This document shows positions 7,145-18,013 of a DNA stretch of 35,494 nt, one piece after another. The stretch spans positions 1 to 35,494 of the forward strand of contig JAQXQC010000074.1 in assembly GCA_029100965.1 (NCBI GenBank). Reading direction: 5' to 3'. The DNA is from Bacilli bacterium (lineage in GTDB: Bacteria > Bacillota_I > Bacilli_A > RF39 > UBA660). The translations under genes and the position numbers were made by a program. The notes below the pieces were generated by a model. That model did not search any database. It saw nothing but the letters and a program-made list of their open reading frames with translations, and was not told the origin of the DNA. Each line of letters opens with the position of its first letter. Positions within the stretch are counted from its first letter, which is position 1.

Positions 7145-8260
7145 ATGAAATTTATTATTAAACAAGAAATATTATTAGAAAGTTTATATCATACTTCTAG
7201 GGCTATTTCACCAAGAAATTTAATTCCTATTTTAACTGGTATTAAATTTGATTTGAAAGAAGAAGGCCTATATTTATCTGCAAGTGATACGGATATATCT
7301 ATCCAATGTTTAATTCCAACAGAAAATATTGTTGAAGTCGTTGAATATGGAAGTGTTGTTATAGGAGGAAAATATATAGTAGAAATTATAAAAAAATTAC
7401 CTAATACTAATATTACTATAGAAGTTATGGATGAAAATAAAATGATTGTTAGTACAAGTAACACTGAATTTAATTTAAACGGCATTAATTCTAGTGAATT
7501 TCCTAATTTAGATTTAGAAAAAACAAGTGAACCAATTGTTTTAAAAACTAAACTTCTTAAAAAAATTATTTCCCAAACATTTTTTGCTACTTCTCGTAAT
7601 GAGTCAAGACCTATTTTAACTGGTATGAATTTTAGAATAGATGGTTCTATAATGGAAGTTATTTCAACAGACTCTTATCGACTAGCTAAAAAAACAATTT
7701 ATTTAGATAAAGATTTAGATTATAAAGTTAATATTGTTATTCCTGGAAAAAATTTATTGGAATTAGATAAAATTATGAGTGATGATGATGAAAATTTGGA
7801 ATTGCATATTTTTGAAAATAAAGTATTATTTAAATACAAGAATATTTTATTTTTATCTCGTTTATTGAATGGAACGTATCCAGCAACTTCTTCTATTATA
7901 CCTACTGAGTTTAAAGTCCAAGTAAAATGTAGTTGCAATGGGTTATTCGAGATGATTGATAGAGCTTCATTGTTAACTTCTGATCGTGATAAAAACATTA
8001 TTCGTTTGGAATTATCTCATCAAGATATGGTTATTTCTTCAAATTCTCCAGAGATTGGAAAAGTTGAAGAAAAAATGGTAGTAGATAGTGATGATGAAAT
8101 ATCGATTTCATTTAGTTCAAAATATATGTTAGATAGTATAAAAAGTTTTGAGACAACTAATGTGATGCTTTGTATGAATAATGATAATAGTCCAATTATT
8201 ATAAAGTCAGAAGAAGATGAATCTTTAATTCAATTAGTTTTACCTATTAAAACGTATTAA
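7145..8260 (+). CDS. dnaN: DNA polymerase III beta sliding clamp
   Basis: Ring-shaped dimeric processivity clamp that tethers DNA polymerase III and other enzymes to DNA. The 371 residues cover the three tandem clamp domains. Recognisable segments are ISPRNLIPILTGIKF near residue 20, NESRPILTGMNF with STDSYRLAKK near 150-185, and the C-terminal IQLVLPIKTY. Length is family-normal. The ATG is preceded by an AGAAGGA-type site. It follows the second origin cluster and is closed by a strong hairpin, so it is separated from the ComK gene and recF, unlike the usual dnaN-yaaA-recF operon. Confidence 0.98.
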   Translation: MKFIIKQEILLESLYHTSRAISPRNLIPILTGIKFDLKEEGLYLSASDTDISIQCLIPTENIVEVVEYGSVVIGGKYIVEIIKKLPNTNITIEVMDENKMIVSTSNTEFNLNGINSSEFPNLDLEKTSEPIVLKTKLLKKIISQTFFATSRNESRPILTGMNFRIDGSIMEVISTDSYRLAKKTIYLDKDLDYKVNIVIPGKNLLELDKIMSDDDENLELHIFENKVLFKYKNILFLSRLLNGTYPATSSIIPTEFKVQVKCSCNGLFEMIDRASLLTSDRDKNIIRLELSHQDMVISSNSPEIGKVEEKMVVDSDDEISISFSSKYMLDSIKSFETTNVMLCMNNDNSPIIIKSEEDESLIQLVLPIKTY

Positions 8261-8277
8261 TTTTCCTTTGTTAGTAA

Positions 8278-8317
8278 ACAAAAAATTTACACATTGTTGT
8301 AATTTTTTTGTTTTTTT
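8278..8317 (+). terminator. Terminator of dnaN
   Basis: ACAAAAAATTTACA (8278-8291) pairs with TGTAATTTTTTTGT (8298-8311) with one mismatch and a 6-base loop, followed by a run of T. Confidence 0.7.
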
Positions 8318-8325
8318 ATTATATT

Positions 8326-8355
8326 TTGACAAAATTCGATAAATTTCGACATTAT
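8326..8355 (+). promoter_or_regulatory. Candidate promoter of the ComK gene
   Basis: A perfect TTGACA (8326-8331) is followed after 18 bases by CATTAT (8350-8355), a 4/6 match to the -10 consensus. A TATGAT slightly further down (8358-8363) is not at a usable spacing. The exact -10 is uncertain. Confidence 0.45.
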
Positions 8356-8373
8356 TTTATGATGTAATATAGT

Positions 8374-8396
8374 TGATTTTCATTTAGTGAAAATCA
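8374..8396 (+). repeat. Hairpin just upstream of the comK ribosome-binding site
   Basis: A perfect 9-bp inverted repeat, TGATTTTCA and TGAAAATCA, with a 5-base loop. It ends directly next to the GAAGGGGG ribosome-binding site. It could be an operator for a dimeric regulator or a structure in the leader RNA affecting translation. No T-run follows, so it is not a terminator. Confidence 0.6.
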
Positions 8397-8410
8397 GAAG
8401 GGGGATAAGT

Positions 8411-8899
8411 ATGTTGGAAAATTATGAAATTAATGATGAAACTTTAGCAATAGTTCCATATGAATGTGGAAAATCAAAGGTTTATGAGTATGATGAGGAA
8501 TTTATAGTTAATATGATTCCTTTGACAATTATTAAAAATAGTTGTTTGTTTTTTGGTTCATCATTTGAAGGAAGGAGGGATGCATGTAAAAATATTATTG
8601 GAATTGATATGAAAGTACCAATTCTTGTAGAAGAGAGCAGAAATATAATATTTTTTCCTGTTTCTAGTTGTATTAATAAAAATAGTATTTGGATATCTTA
8701 TCAAAATTTATTAAAATACTCTAAAAATAGTTTAAGTACTTCTAATTTGTATTTTAAAAATAAAAAAAATATTCAATTACCCGTTAAATATAATTTAATT
8801 GATAATCAAGTTATTCGATGTATTAAGTTAGATACTCTTTTACTTAAGAGACAAAAACTTATCAGAAGTGTTAGTACTAACGAAAATATAGAGATGTAG
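8411..8899 (+). CDS. comK: ComK-family competence transcription factor
   Basis: Homologue of ComK, the DNA-binding master activator of competence genes in Bacillus. The 162-residue protein is collinear with B. subtilis ComK over nearly its whole length. The conserved SCLFFGSSFEGRR aligns with the SCRFFGSSYAGRK block, PILVEESRNIIFFP with PIMVDPSNQIFLFP, and IQLPVKYNLIDNQV with the C-terminal MELPISYNSFENQV. The ATG at 8411 is used because AGAAGGGGG (8396-8404) precedes it; an upstream in-frame GTG would include that site. It occupies the place where most Bacilli have yaaA, between dnaN and recF, and has its own candidate promoter and terminator. No other com genes are visible. The comparison is from memory of the ComK sequence, not a search. 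Confidence 0.87.
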   Translation: MLENYEINDETLAIVPYECGKSKVYEYDEEFIVNMIPLTIIKNSCLFFGSSFEGRRDACKNIIGIDMKVPILVEESRNIIFFPVSSCINKNSIWISYQNLLKYSKNSLSTSNLYFKNKKNIQLPVKYNLIDNQVIRCIKLDTLLLKRQKLIRSVSTNENIEM

Positions 8900-8927
8900 C
8901 AATTATTTAATAAATTATTTTAATTAT

Positions 8928-8997
8928 AAAATATCTTTTAAGTGGTATGGATGAATAAAAAATATTTTTATTCTTCCTCATTTAAGATATTTTTTTT
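8928..8997 (+). terminator. Nested hairpin terminator after comK
   Basis: The outer stem AAAATATCTT (8928-8937) pairs with AAGATATTTT (8984-8993), followed by T to 8997. Inside it GAATAAAAA (8953-8961) pairs with TTTTTATTC (8965-8973). It insulates comK from recF. Confidence 0.7.
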
Positions 8998-9071
8998 GTT
9001 TAAATAAAAATAAGTATTTTAGTAAAAAAAGAAAAAAAGTTATGAAAACTCTTATAAAATGGTAGATTTTG

Positions 9072-9080
9072 TGATATAAT
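9072..9080 (+). promoter_or_regulatory. Extended -10 promoter for recF-gyrB-gyrA
   Basis: TGATATAAT: a perfect TATAAT at 9075-9080 with TG at the extended -10 position. No good -35 is visible at 16-18 bases. It lies about 60 bases before the recF ATG. Confidence 0.5.
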
Positions 9081-9141
9081 TTTATTGTATAGAATTTTTG
9101 GTAGGTTTGGTGAAATAAAATGGATTCATTTAGATTTTTGT

Positions 9142-12178
<3,037 letters not shown>

Positions 12179-12198
12179 AGAGTTAGGAGGAAGTAATT

Positions 12199-14640
12199 AT
12201 GCAAGAAGAAAGAGATAGAAAAGTATCTGTTAATATAGTAGAAGAAATGAGGACTTCTTTCCTTGATTATTCAATGAGTGTAATAGTAGCAAGAGCAATT
12301 CCCGATGTTAGAGATGGTTTAAAACCAGTTCATCGAAGAGTGTTATATACTCTATATGAGGAAGGTATGACACCTGATAAAAAATATCAAAAAAGTGCTA
12401 ATGCTGTTGGAGCTGTTATGGGTCATTATCATCCACATGGGGATAGTGCTATTTATGATACTATGGTAAGAATGGCTCAAGATTTTACTTATAGACATTG
12501 TTTAGTTGATGGTCATGGAAATTTTGGATCTATAGATGGTGATGGTGCAGCAGCTAGTCGTTATACGGAAGCGAGATTGGCTAAAATATCTATGGAACTA
12601 TTGAGAGATTTAAATAAAGATACTGTTGATTTTTCAGAAAATTATGATGGACAACGGAAAGAACCAGTAGTTTTACCAAGTAGATTTCCAAATATCTTAG
12701 TAAATGGTAATATGGGAATTGCAGTTGGAATGGCCACAAATATTCCTCCTCATAATTTAGGAGAGGTAATTGATGGTTGTATAGCATATATAGATAATCC
12801 AGATATTACTGTTTCTCAATTAATGGAGTTTATTAAAGGTCCTGATTTTCCAACGTATGGAGTAATTTTAGGAAACAGTGGGATAAAAAAAGCGTACGAA
12901 ACTGGTAGAGGAACTATTACTATTAGAGGAAGAGTTGAAATAGTTGAAAAAGCTGGAAAGTCTCATATTGTTATAACTGAATTACCTTATCAAGTAAATA
13001 AAAAAGCTTTGATTACTAGAATTGGTGAACTTGTTAGAGATAAAGTATTAGATGGTATTTCTAATTTAAGTGATGAATCTGCTTTAGAAGGAATTAAAAT
13101 TGTTATTGATGTAAAAAAAGATGCGAATGTAAATGTTGTTTTGAATAATTTATATAAGCATACTCAATTGCAAACGTCATATGGTATAAATTTTTTGATG
13201 TTAGTGGATGGTCGTCCTAGAACTTTAGATTTGAAAACAATTTTAGAGAAATATATTGAACATCAACGGCATGTAATATACCGTAGATGTCAATTTGAAT
13301 TGAAAAAATATAATGCAAGATTACATATCTTAAGTGGTTTAAAAATTTCTTTAGATAATATTGATAGGGTAATAAAGATTATTAGAGAGTCAGAGACTGA
13401 TGAAATTGCTCAAGCTGAGTTGATATCTAATTTTGGTTTATCAGAAATTCAAGCACAAGCTATATTAGAGATGCGTTTGAAAAGATTGACAGGTATGGAA
13501 AAGTCTAAGATAGAAGAAGAAATTGCTGAATTATTAAAATTAATTCGTGAATTAGAAGAAATTTTGGCTTCTGAAGAAAAAATTGATAATGTAGTAAAGA
13601 AAGAAATGTTAGAGATTAAAGAAAAATACAATGACGAGAGAAGAACTTACATAGATATGACTGCAATTGAATATATAAAGGATGAATCTTTGATACCTGT
13701 GGAAAATGTAGTACTTACTCTTACTAATAAGGGATATATCAAGAGATTGCCAGTGGATTCTTATAAAACTCAACATAGAGGCGGAGTAGGGGTAAAAGGA
13801 ATGGCAACAAATGAGGAAGATTTTGTTGAAAATATTATTAATACTACGACACATGATTATGTTTTATTTTTCACTACTAAAGGAAGAGTGTTTAGGATGA
13901 AAGGTTATGAAATTCCTGAATTTTCTAGACAATCTAAGGGATTACCAATTATTAATTTATTAAATTTAGAAAAAGGAGAAAAAGTTACTTCTTTGTTGAA
14001 AATAGATAGAAATGATGATTGTAAATTTTTGATTTTTGCAACTAAAAATGGATTAGTAAAGAAATCAGATATTTCTGAATTTGATAGCATTAGGAATAAT
14101 GGAAAGAAGGCTATTACGTTAAAAGATGATGATGAATTGATTTCTGTAAAAAAGACTAATGGTGATAATGAAATATTGATGGCTTCATCTAACGGAAGAA
14201 TGGTAAGATTTTGTGAAGATTCATTAAGAATAATGGGAAGAAGTGCTTCTGGTGTTAAAGGTATTAATTTAGATGGTGGTACTTTAATTAATATGGATGT
14301 TGTGGAGAATAATCAACAAGTATTAGTAATTACAAAGAATGGTTATGGAAAAAAGACTCCAATAGAAGATTATAGAATTACAAACCGTGCTGGAAAAGGT
14401 GTTAAAACTGTTAATATTACTGAAAAGACTGGAGATATTGTATCATTTGAAGTAATTTCTTCTGATTGTGGAAAAGATATTATGATAGTAACAAATGAAG
14501 GTATTATTATTCGTATAGATGCCTCACAAATTTCCACAATGAGCAGGGTTACTCAGGGAGTTAAATTGATAAATTTAAAAGATAATCAATTTGTTAGTTC
14601 TGTTGCTGTAATTGATAAATTAGAGGAAAGTGTTGAATAA
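12199..14640 (+). CDS. gyrA: DNA gyrase subunit A
   Basis: DNA-cleaving subunit of gyrase, 813 residues. The catalytic tyrosine is Tyr122 in RYTEAR, at the same number as in E. coli. The quinolone-resistance region reads GDSAIYD at 81-87, with Ser83 and Asp87 unchanged from the sensitive form. A coiled-coil arm covers about 370-480. The C-terminal beta-pinwheel begins near 500, with a GyrA box of the form QHRGGVG. That favours gyrase over ParC, as does the gyrB partner 20 bases upstream. The ribosome-binding site is AGGAGG. Transcription probably ends at the hairpin at 14837-14897. Confidence 0.97.
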   Translation: MQEERDRKVSVNIVEEMRTSFLDYSMSVIVARAIPDVRDGLKPVHRRVLYTLYEEGMTPDKKYQKSANAVGAVMGHYHPHGDSAIYDTMVRMAQDFTYRHCLVDGHGNFGSIDGDGAAASRYTEARLAKISMELLRDLNKDTVDFSENYDGQRKEPVVLPSRFPNILVNGNMGIAVGMATNIPPHNLGEVIDGCIAYIDNPDITVSQLMEFIKGPDFPTYGVILGNSGIKKAYETGRGTITIRGRVEIVEKAGKSHIVITELPYQVNKKALITRIGELVRDKVLDGISNLSDESALEGIKIVIDVKKDANVNVVLNNLYKHTQLQTSYGINFLMLVDGRPRTLDLKTILEKYIEHQRHVIYRRCQFELKKYNARLHILSGLKISLDNIDRVIKIIRESETDEIAQAELISNFGLSEIQAQAILEMRLKRLTGMEKSKIEEEIAELLKLIRELEEILASEEKIDNVVKKEMLEIKEKYNDERRTYIDMTAIEYIKDESLIPVENVVLTLTNKGYIKRLPVDSYKTQHRGGVGVKGMATNEEDFVENIINTTTHDYVLFFTTKGRVFRMKGYEIPEFSRQSKGLPIINLLNLEKGEKVTSLLKIDRNDDCKFLIFATKNGLVKKSDISEFDSIRNNGKKAITLKDDDELISVKKTNGDNEILMASSNGRMVRFCEDSLRIMGRSASGVKGINLDGGTLINMDVVENNQQVLVITKNGYGKKTPIEDYRITNRAGKGVKTVNITEKTGDIVSFEVISSDCGKDIMIVTNEGIIIRIDASQISTMSRVTQGVKLINLKDNQFVSSVAVIDKLEESVE

Positions 14641-14653
14641 GAATATAGCTTTA

Positions 14654-14669
14654 TGTTTCACGTGAAACA
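14654..14669. other. parS: parS site 1
   Basis: TGTTTCACGTGAAACA, a perfect 16-bp palindrome matching the conserved bacterial ParB/Spo0J-binding site. TTTTCCACA follows at 14678-14686, 8 bases away. It starts 14 bases after the gyrA stop. Confidence 0.93.
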
Positions 14670-14836
14670 TAGAACTGTTTTCCACATAGTATAAATATTA
14701 TTTCTTAGATTTTTAAAGAAACTTGAAAAAAATGGTTCTTCGAAATTCGATGGACCCAGCAAAATGTATTCGTTATAATTATCTTAAACTAAAATTGATG
14801 TTTTATAATATTTCTAATAATTACTTTACGGTTTAG

Positions 14837-14897
14837 GTTTTCTCAATTTTGAATAATTAAGAAAAATAGTTTTTCAAAATGAGAAAACTATTTTTTT
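14837..14897 (+). terminator. Terminator of the gyrase transcript
   Basis: GTTTTCTCAATTTTGAA (14837-14853) pairs with TTCAAAATGAGAAAAC (14873-14888), with one bulged A and a 19-base loop, then a seven-T run (14891-14897). It lies 200 bases after gyrA and just before parS site 2. Confidence 0.7.
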
Positions 14898-14898
14898 A

Positions 14899-14914
14899 TG
14901 TTTCACGTGGAACA
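14899..14914. other. parS: parS site 2
   Basis: TGTTTCACGTGGAACA, one mismatch pair from a perfect palindrome and within the known parS consensus. TTTTCCACA follows at 14919-14927, 4 bases away. Confidence 0.93.
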
Positions 14915-15318
14915 TAAATTTTCCACACTATTAAAATTTAGATATTAATATTAAGTATTGTTTGTTGTGAAAAAACTTTTGTTTTGAATTGTATGAATAT
15001 CTTATTAAATTAAAATTTTTAGTGGTAACAATTATAATTATAAAATTAATACCTTAAAGTTACTTTATATAAAAATTTGTAAATTTTGTTTATAATTTAT
15101 ATTTTTTTAGTTATACAGAGATAATAACTTAATTGTTAAAAATTTTAATATCTATCCAGCTAGAATAATACAATATCAACAGTTCTTTCATTTTGATGAG
15201 TTATTAACATATTTGAAAAAAAGTTAATTGACTTTTTTGATTAAAACACGATTTTTAATATAAATCCAAAAGAATCCGTTTTAATTTTTTGCATATGGAT
15301 ATTTATATAACTTTTTTA

Positions 15319-15334
15319 TGTTCCACGTGAAACA
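15319..15334. other. parS: parS site 3
   Basis: TGTTCCACGTGAAACA, identical to the parS consensus reported for B. subtilis. TTGTCCACA follows at 15341-15349, 6 bases away. Confidence 0.94.
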
Positions 15335-15373
15335 TAAAAGTTGTCCACAGTATGTTGATTTATAAAATTTCCA

Positions 15374-15389
15374 TGTTTCACGTGGAACA
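15374..15389. other. parS: parS site 4
   Basis: TGTTTCACGTGGAACA. The symmetry extends outward by CCA and TGG to 15371-15392. TTTTCCACA follows at 15395-15403, 5 bases away. Confidence 0.93.
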
Positions 15390-15598
15390 TGGATTTTTCC
15401 ACAATATATAATTTTTTTATAAGATTGATTTTATAATAAAATTTTGAAAAAGCATAATAGTTAATTATTTATCATTTTAAATAGAAAAAGTATTTTAAAT
15501 TTAATTTATATTATTAATAAAAAATAATATAGAGATATTATATTAAGTAATTTAATTTTTTTAGAATAATATTTCCACAATCTTTTTTTTTATTGTAT

Positions 15599-15768
15599 GG
15601 CAATCTCTTAAAAATTTTCTAACCTCAAATATTATCAAAATTATAGCTATTTAATTAAATTTTAGATAATTTTAATTTATGTGGGGTCAATTTTAGATAA
15701 ATTTTTAATATTAGGACAGATATTTTTTGTTGAAAATTAGTGCTAAAATTTTTTAAAGCGATTGCCTT
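15599..15768. repeat. Inverted-repeat pair, possible small mobile-element remnant
   Basis: GGCAATCTCTTAAAAATTTT at 15599-15618 recurs inverted near 15749-15768 as GGCAATCGCTTTAAAAAATT. A third copy, GGCAATCGCTTAAAAATTG, lies on the minus strand near 119-137 beside the MscS gene. The enclosed 130 bases are non-coding. No target duplication is clear, so the nature of the repeat is unknown. Confidence 0.4.
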
Positions 15769-15778
15769 ATTTTTTTTA

Positions 15779-15807
15779 TTGATTTTTTTTTTATTTTGTT
15801 TTATAAT
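15779..15807 (+). promoter_or_regulatory. Promoter of the SRP RNA gene
   Basis: TTGATT (15779-15784), 17 bases, perfect TATAAT (15802-15807). The predicted transcription start seven bases further is G15814, exactly where the RNA's closing helix begins. Confidence 0.8.
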
Positions 15808-15813
15808 GATAAC

Positions 15814-15894
15814 GATGCAATAGTATTTATTTGGAATTAAGTCAGGATTGGAAAATAGCAGCTTTAACAAATTTTACTATGTGCATCTTTTTTT
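15814..15894 (+). ncRNA. ffs: Signal recognition particle RNA, short 4.5S-like form
   Basis: RNA core of the signal recognition particle, which with Ffh targets nascent membrane proteins. The invariant helix-8 motif is complete: GTCAGG, an ATT/AAT stem, the GGAA tetraloop, then AGCAGC (15841-15862). Flanking sequence folds into one rod: GATGCA (15814-15819) pairs with TGCATC (15882-15887), and ATAGTA with TACTAT inside that. A seven-T run (15888-15894) ends it. The mature RNA would be about 75-80 nt, without the Alu domain found in the roughly 270-nt RNA of most Bacilli. That resembles mycoplasma and Gram-negative forms. It lies directly upstream of dnaX, as scr does in B. subtilis. Confidence 0.93.
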
Positions 15895-15977
15895 CGTATT
15901 TATTTAATTTCATATATTAATTTTATGCACAAACAAATGTTCTTTTTTATTTTTAGATGGAATTTTTGAGTTAGATA

Positions 15978-15986
15978 TGTTATAAT
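15978..15986 (+). promoter_or_regulatory. Extended -10 promoter of dnaX
   Basis: TGTTATAAT with TATAAT at 15981-15986. It lies 29 bases before the TTG start. No convincing -35 is visible. Confidence 0.55.
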
Positions 15987-16015
15987 ATTATTTGTATAAA
16001 GGTGGTGATTAGTAG

Positions 16016-17695
16016 TTGGCATATTTAGCATTATATAGAAAATATAGACCTAAAAATTTTAGTGATTTAGTTGGTCAAAATGAAATTGTTAACATTATTA
16101 AAAATGAAATTTTAAACAATAAATTATCTCATGCTTATTTATTTTCAGGTCCTCGTGGTACAGGTAAAACATCGACTGCTAAAATTATTGCAAGGATGAT
16201 TAATTGTGATAAATTAGGAGATGATGGTATTCCGTGTGGCAAATGTGAAAGTTGTTTACATTTTTCGGAAAATAGTGATATTATTGAAATTGATGCAGCT
16301 TCTAATAATGGGGTTGATGAAATTCGTGAATTAAGAGATAAAGTTAATTTAGTCCCTACTTATGGAAAATATAAGGTGTATATCATTGATGAAGTTCACA
16401 TGTTAACTACTCAAGCTTTTAATGCTTTATTAAAAACTTTGGAAGAACCACCATCTCATGTGATATTTATTTTAGCTACTACAGAGTTTTTTAAGATACC
16501 AGAAACGATTGTTTCTCGTTGTCAAAAGTTTCAATTTTCTAAATTTTCTTTAGATGATATAGTGAATAGATTACAATATATTTCTCAACAGGAAAATATA
16601 AATGTTTCTAATGAAGTTTTATCTGAAATTGCTCGTTTATCTGATGGAGGACTTAGAGATGCAATTAATATGTTAGATCAATTGTCATCATTTAGTGATA
16701 GTGGAGTGGATTTAGAAGATGTTTATCGATTAAATGGTGTTGTTTCTTATATTGATTTTTATCATTTGTTATCTTATATGAATGATTGTGATTGTAAGGA
16801 AATAATTGATTTTTTTGAAGAAATTGATAGAAATGGTAAAGATTTTGGGAGGTTTATAGAAGATTTTATATCTTTTATCAGTGAGATTTTAGTTTATTCT
16901 GTTGTGGGTAGTTTTAGGTCTAATGTTCCAGAAAAGAATGAATTAATAAAGAAAATATCTGATTTTTTTTCAGAAAAAAATTTATATAATTTTATTTTGT
17001 TTTTAAATGATTTGTTTTTTAAAATGAAATCTTCGTCTTTTATAAAAATTTTAGTGAGTACAGAATTTATTAAATTTTCACGATTAACATTATGTGATAG
17101 TAATAAATCATTTAAAAATAATCTTCAAGATAACGCAGAAAGTTCTAATATAATTGCGTTAGAAGTGAAAAAGTTAGCTGAAAGAAAACAAAATGATTCA
17201 ATATCAAATGAAGAAAGAATTATTAGAATTAATAATGCTTTTTCATCGGCTTCTAAGAATAATAAGGAAAAATTTTTAGAAGAATGGAATGATTTTAAAA
17301 ATTATGTAGTAAATAATCAAAAATTTTTAAATATTTATAGTTTATTAAATGATATTGAGGTTTTGGTAGTAGGAGATAAAAATATAATATTTTTAGCTAG
17401 TTATGATTCTATATTATTAAGACTTTTTGAAAATATTTCTATTATAGAACAGGCACTAAATGATTTTTATAATAATGAATATAAAATTATTTTCTTATCT
17501 GTTGAACAGTGGAATAATGAGAAAAAAAAATATATATCTAATATCAAAAAAGGAATAAAATATAATTATGTTTCTGGTGAGAGTGATACTTTAGAAAGTA
17601 AATGTGTTTATAAAAAATTAAATAATAGTGAAATAGATGATGATGTAGATAAAATTACTTCTATTTTGGGGGAAAGTGTTATTTCATTTGAATAA
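16016..17695 (+). CDS. dnaX: DNA polymerase III subunit gamma/tau
   Basis: Clamp-loader ATPase subunit of the replicase, 559 residues. The start is a TTG at 16016 with a strong AAGGTGGTGAT site, giving the expected N-terminus MAYLALYRKYRP. Walker A is GPRGTGKT at 45-52, zinc-binding cysteines are at 64, 74, 77 and 80, the DEVHML Walker B lies near residue 122, and the TIVSRC sensor motif lies near 165. The C-terminal third is the less conserved tau region. A shorter gamma form by frameshifting cannot be judged from the sequence. It is followed by ybaB and recR, the conserved Firmicute order. Confidence 0.96.
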   Translation: MAYLALYRKYRPKNFSDLVGQNEIVNIIKNEILNNKLSHAYLFSGPRGTGKTSTAKIIARMINCDKLGDDGIPCGKCESCLHFSENSDIIEIDAASNNGVDEIRELRDKVNLVPTYGKYKVYIIDEVHMLTTQAFNALLKTLEEPPSHVIFILATTEFFKIPETIVSRCQKFQFSKFSLDDIVNRLQYISQQENINVSNEVLSEIARLSDGGLRDAINMLDQLSSFSDSGVDLEDVYRLNGVVSYIDFYHLLSYMNDCDCKEIIDFFEEIDRNGKDFGRFIEDFISFISEILVYSVVGSFRSNVPEKNELIKKISDFFSEKNLYNFILFLNDLFFKMKSSSFIKILVSTEFIKFSRLTLCDSNKSFKNNLQDNAESSNIIALEVKKLAERKQNDSISNEERIIRINNAFSSASKNNKEKFLEEWNDFKNYVVNNQKFLNIYSLLNDIEVLVVGDKNIIFLASYDSILLRLFENISIIEQALNDFYNNEYKIIFLSVEQWNNEKKKYISNIKKGIKYNYVSGESDTLESKCVYKKLNNSEIDDDVDKITSILGESVISFE

Positions 17696-17712
17696 AGGAG
17701 AGGATGATAGAA

Positions 17713-18012
17713 ATGAATATGCAACAAATAATGAAACAGGCTCAAAAAATGCAAAAGGAGTTACAAAAAACACAGACTGAATTAGAAAATACACGTTATG
17801 AGGGAATTTCTTCTCTTGTAAGTGTTGTTTTGGATGGAAATAAAAATGTTGTTTCTGTTAAAATTACTAATGATGGTGATTTTGATAAGGATGATCTTTC
17901 TATGTTGGAAGATATGGTTTTGCTTGCATTTAAAGATGCAGCTAAAAAGGTAGATTTAGATAAAGAAAAAAAATTGGGCAAATATGGTGCTGGTTTTGCA
18001 GGTTTGATGTAA
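17713..18012 (+). CDS. ybaB: YbaB/EbfC family nucleoid-associated protein
   Basis: Small dimeric DNA-binding protein, 99 residues, of the YbaB/EbfC (YaaK) family. The N-terminal helix MNMQQIMKQAQKMQKELQ, the central strands around VSVVLDGNKNVVSVKI and the C-terminal glycine-rich tail are typical. ATG 17713 is preferred because GGAGAGG lies 9 bases upstream and the protein then begins like its relatives. An ATG at 17704, adding three residues, is only 3 bases from AAAGGAG but cannot be excluded. It lies between dnaX and recR and ends one base before the recR start. Confidence 0.92.
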   Translation: MNMQQIMKQAQKMQKELQKTQTELENTRYEGISSLVSVVLDGNKNVVSVKITNDGDFDKDDLSMLEDMVLLAFKDAAKKVDLDKEKKLGKYGAGFAGLM

Positions 18013-18013
18013 A

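Larger units (their letters stand above)
14641..15813. other. Long non-coding, parS-bearing region after gyrA
   Basis: About 1.2 kb of very AT-rich DNA with no supported gene before the SRP RNA. It holds four parS palindromes, four paired DnaA-box-like sites, one further ATTTCCACA at 15571-15579, the gyrA terminator and a pair of inverted repeats (15599-15768). In B. subtilis a ribosomal RNA operon follows gyrA at this place; no rRNA or tRNA sequence is recognisable here. Confidence 0.7.

Noticed and set aside
14731-14760. Possible tRNA-like or T-box-like stem around GGTTC and GGACC
   Set aside because: Only a short stem forms; no tRNA cloverleaf or T-box motif could be assembled.
15655-15870. 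71-codon minus-strand frame near the SRP RNA
   Set aside because: It runs across the SRP RNA and its promoter, has no ribosome-binding site and no protein-like pattern.
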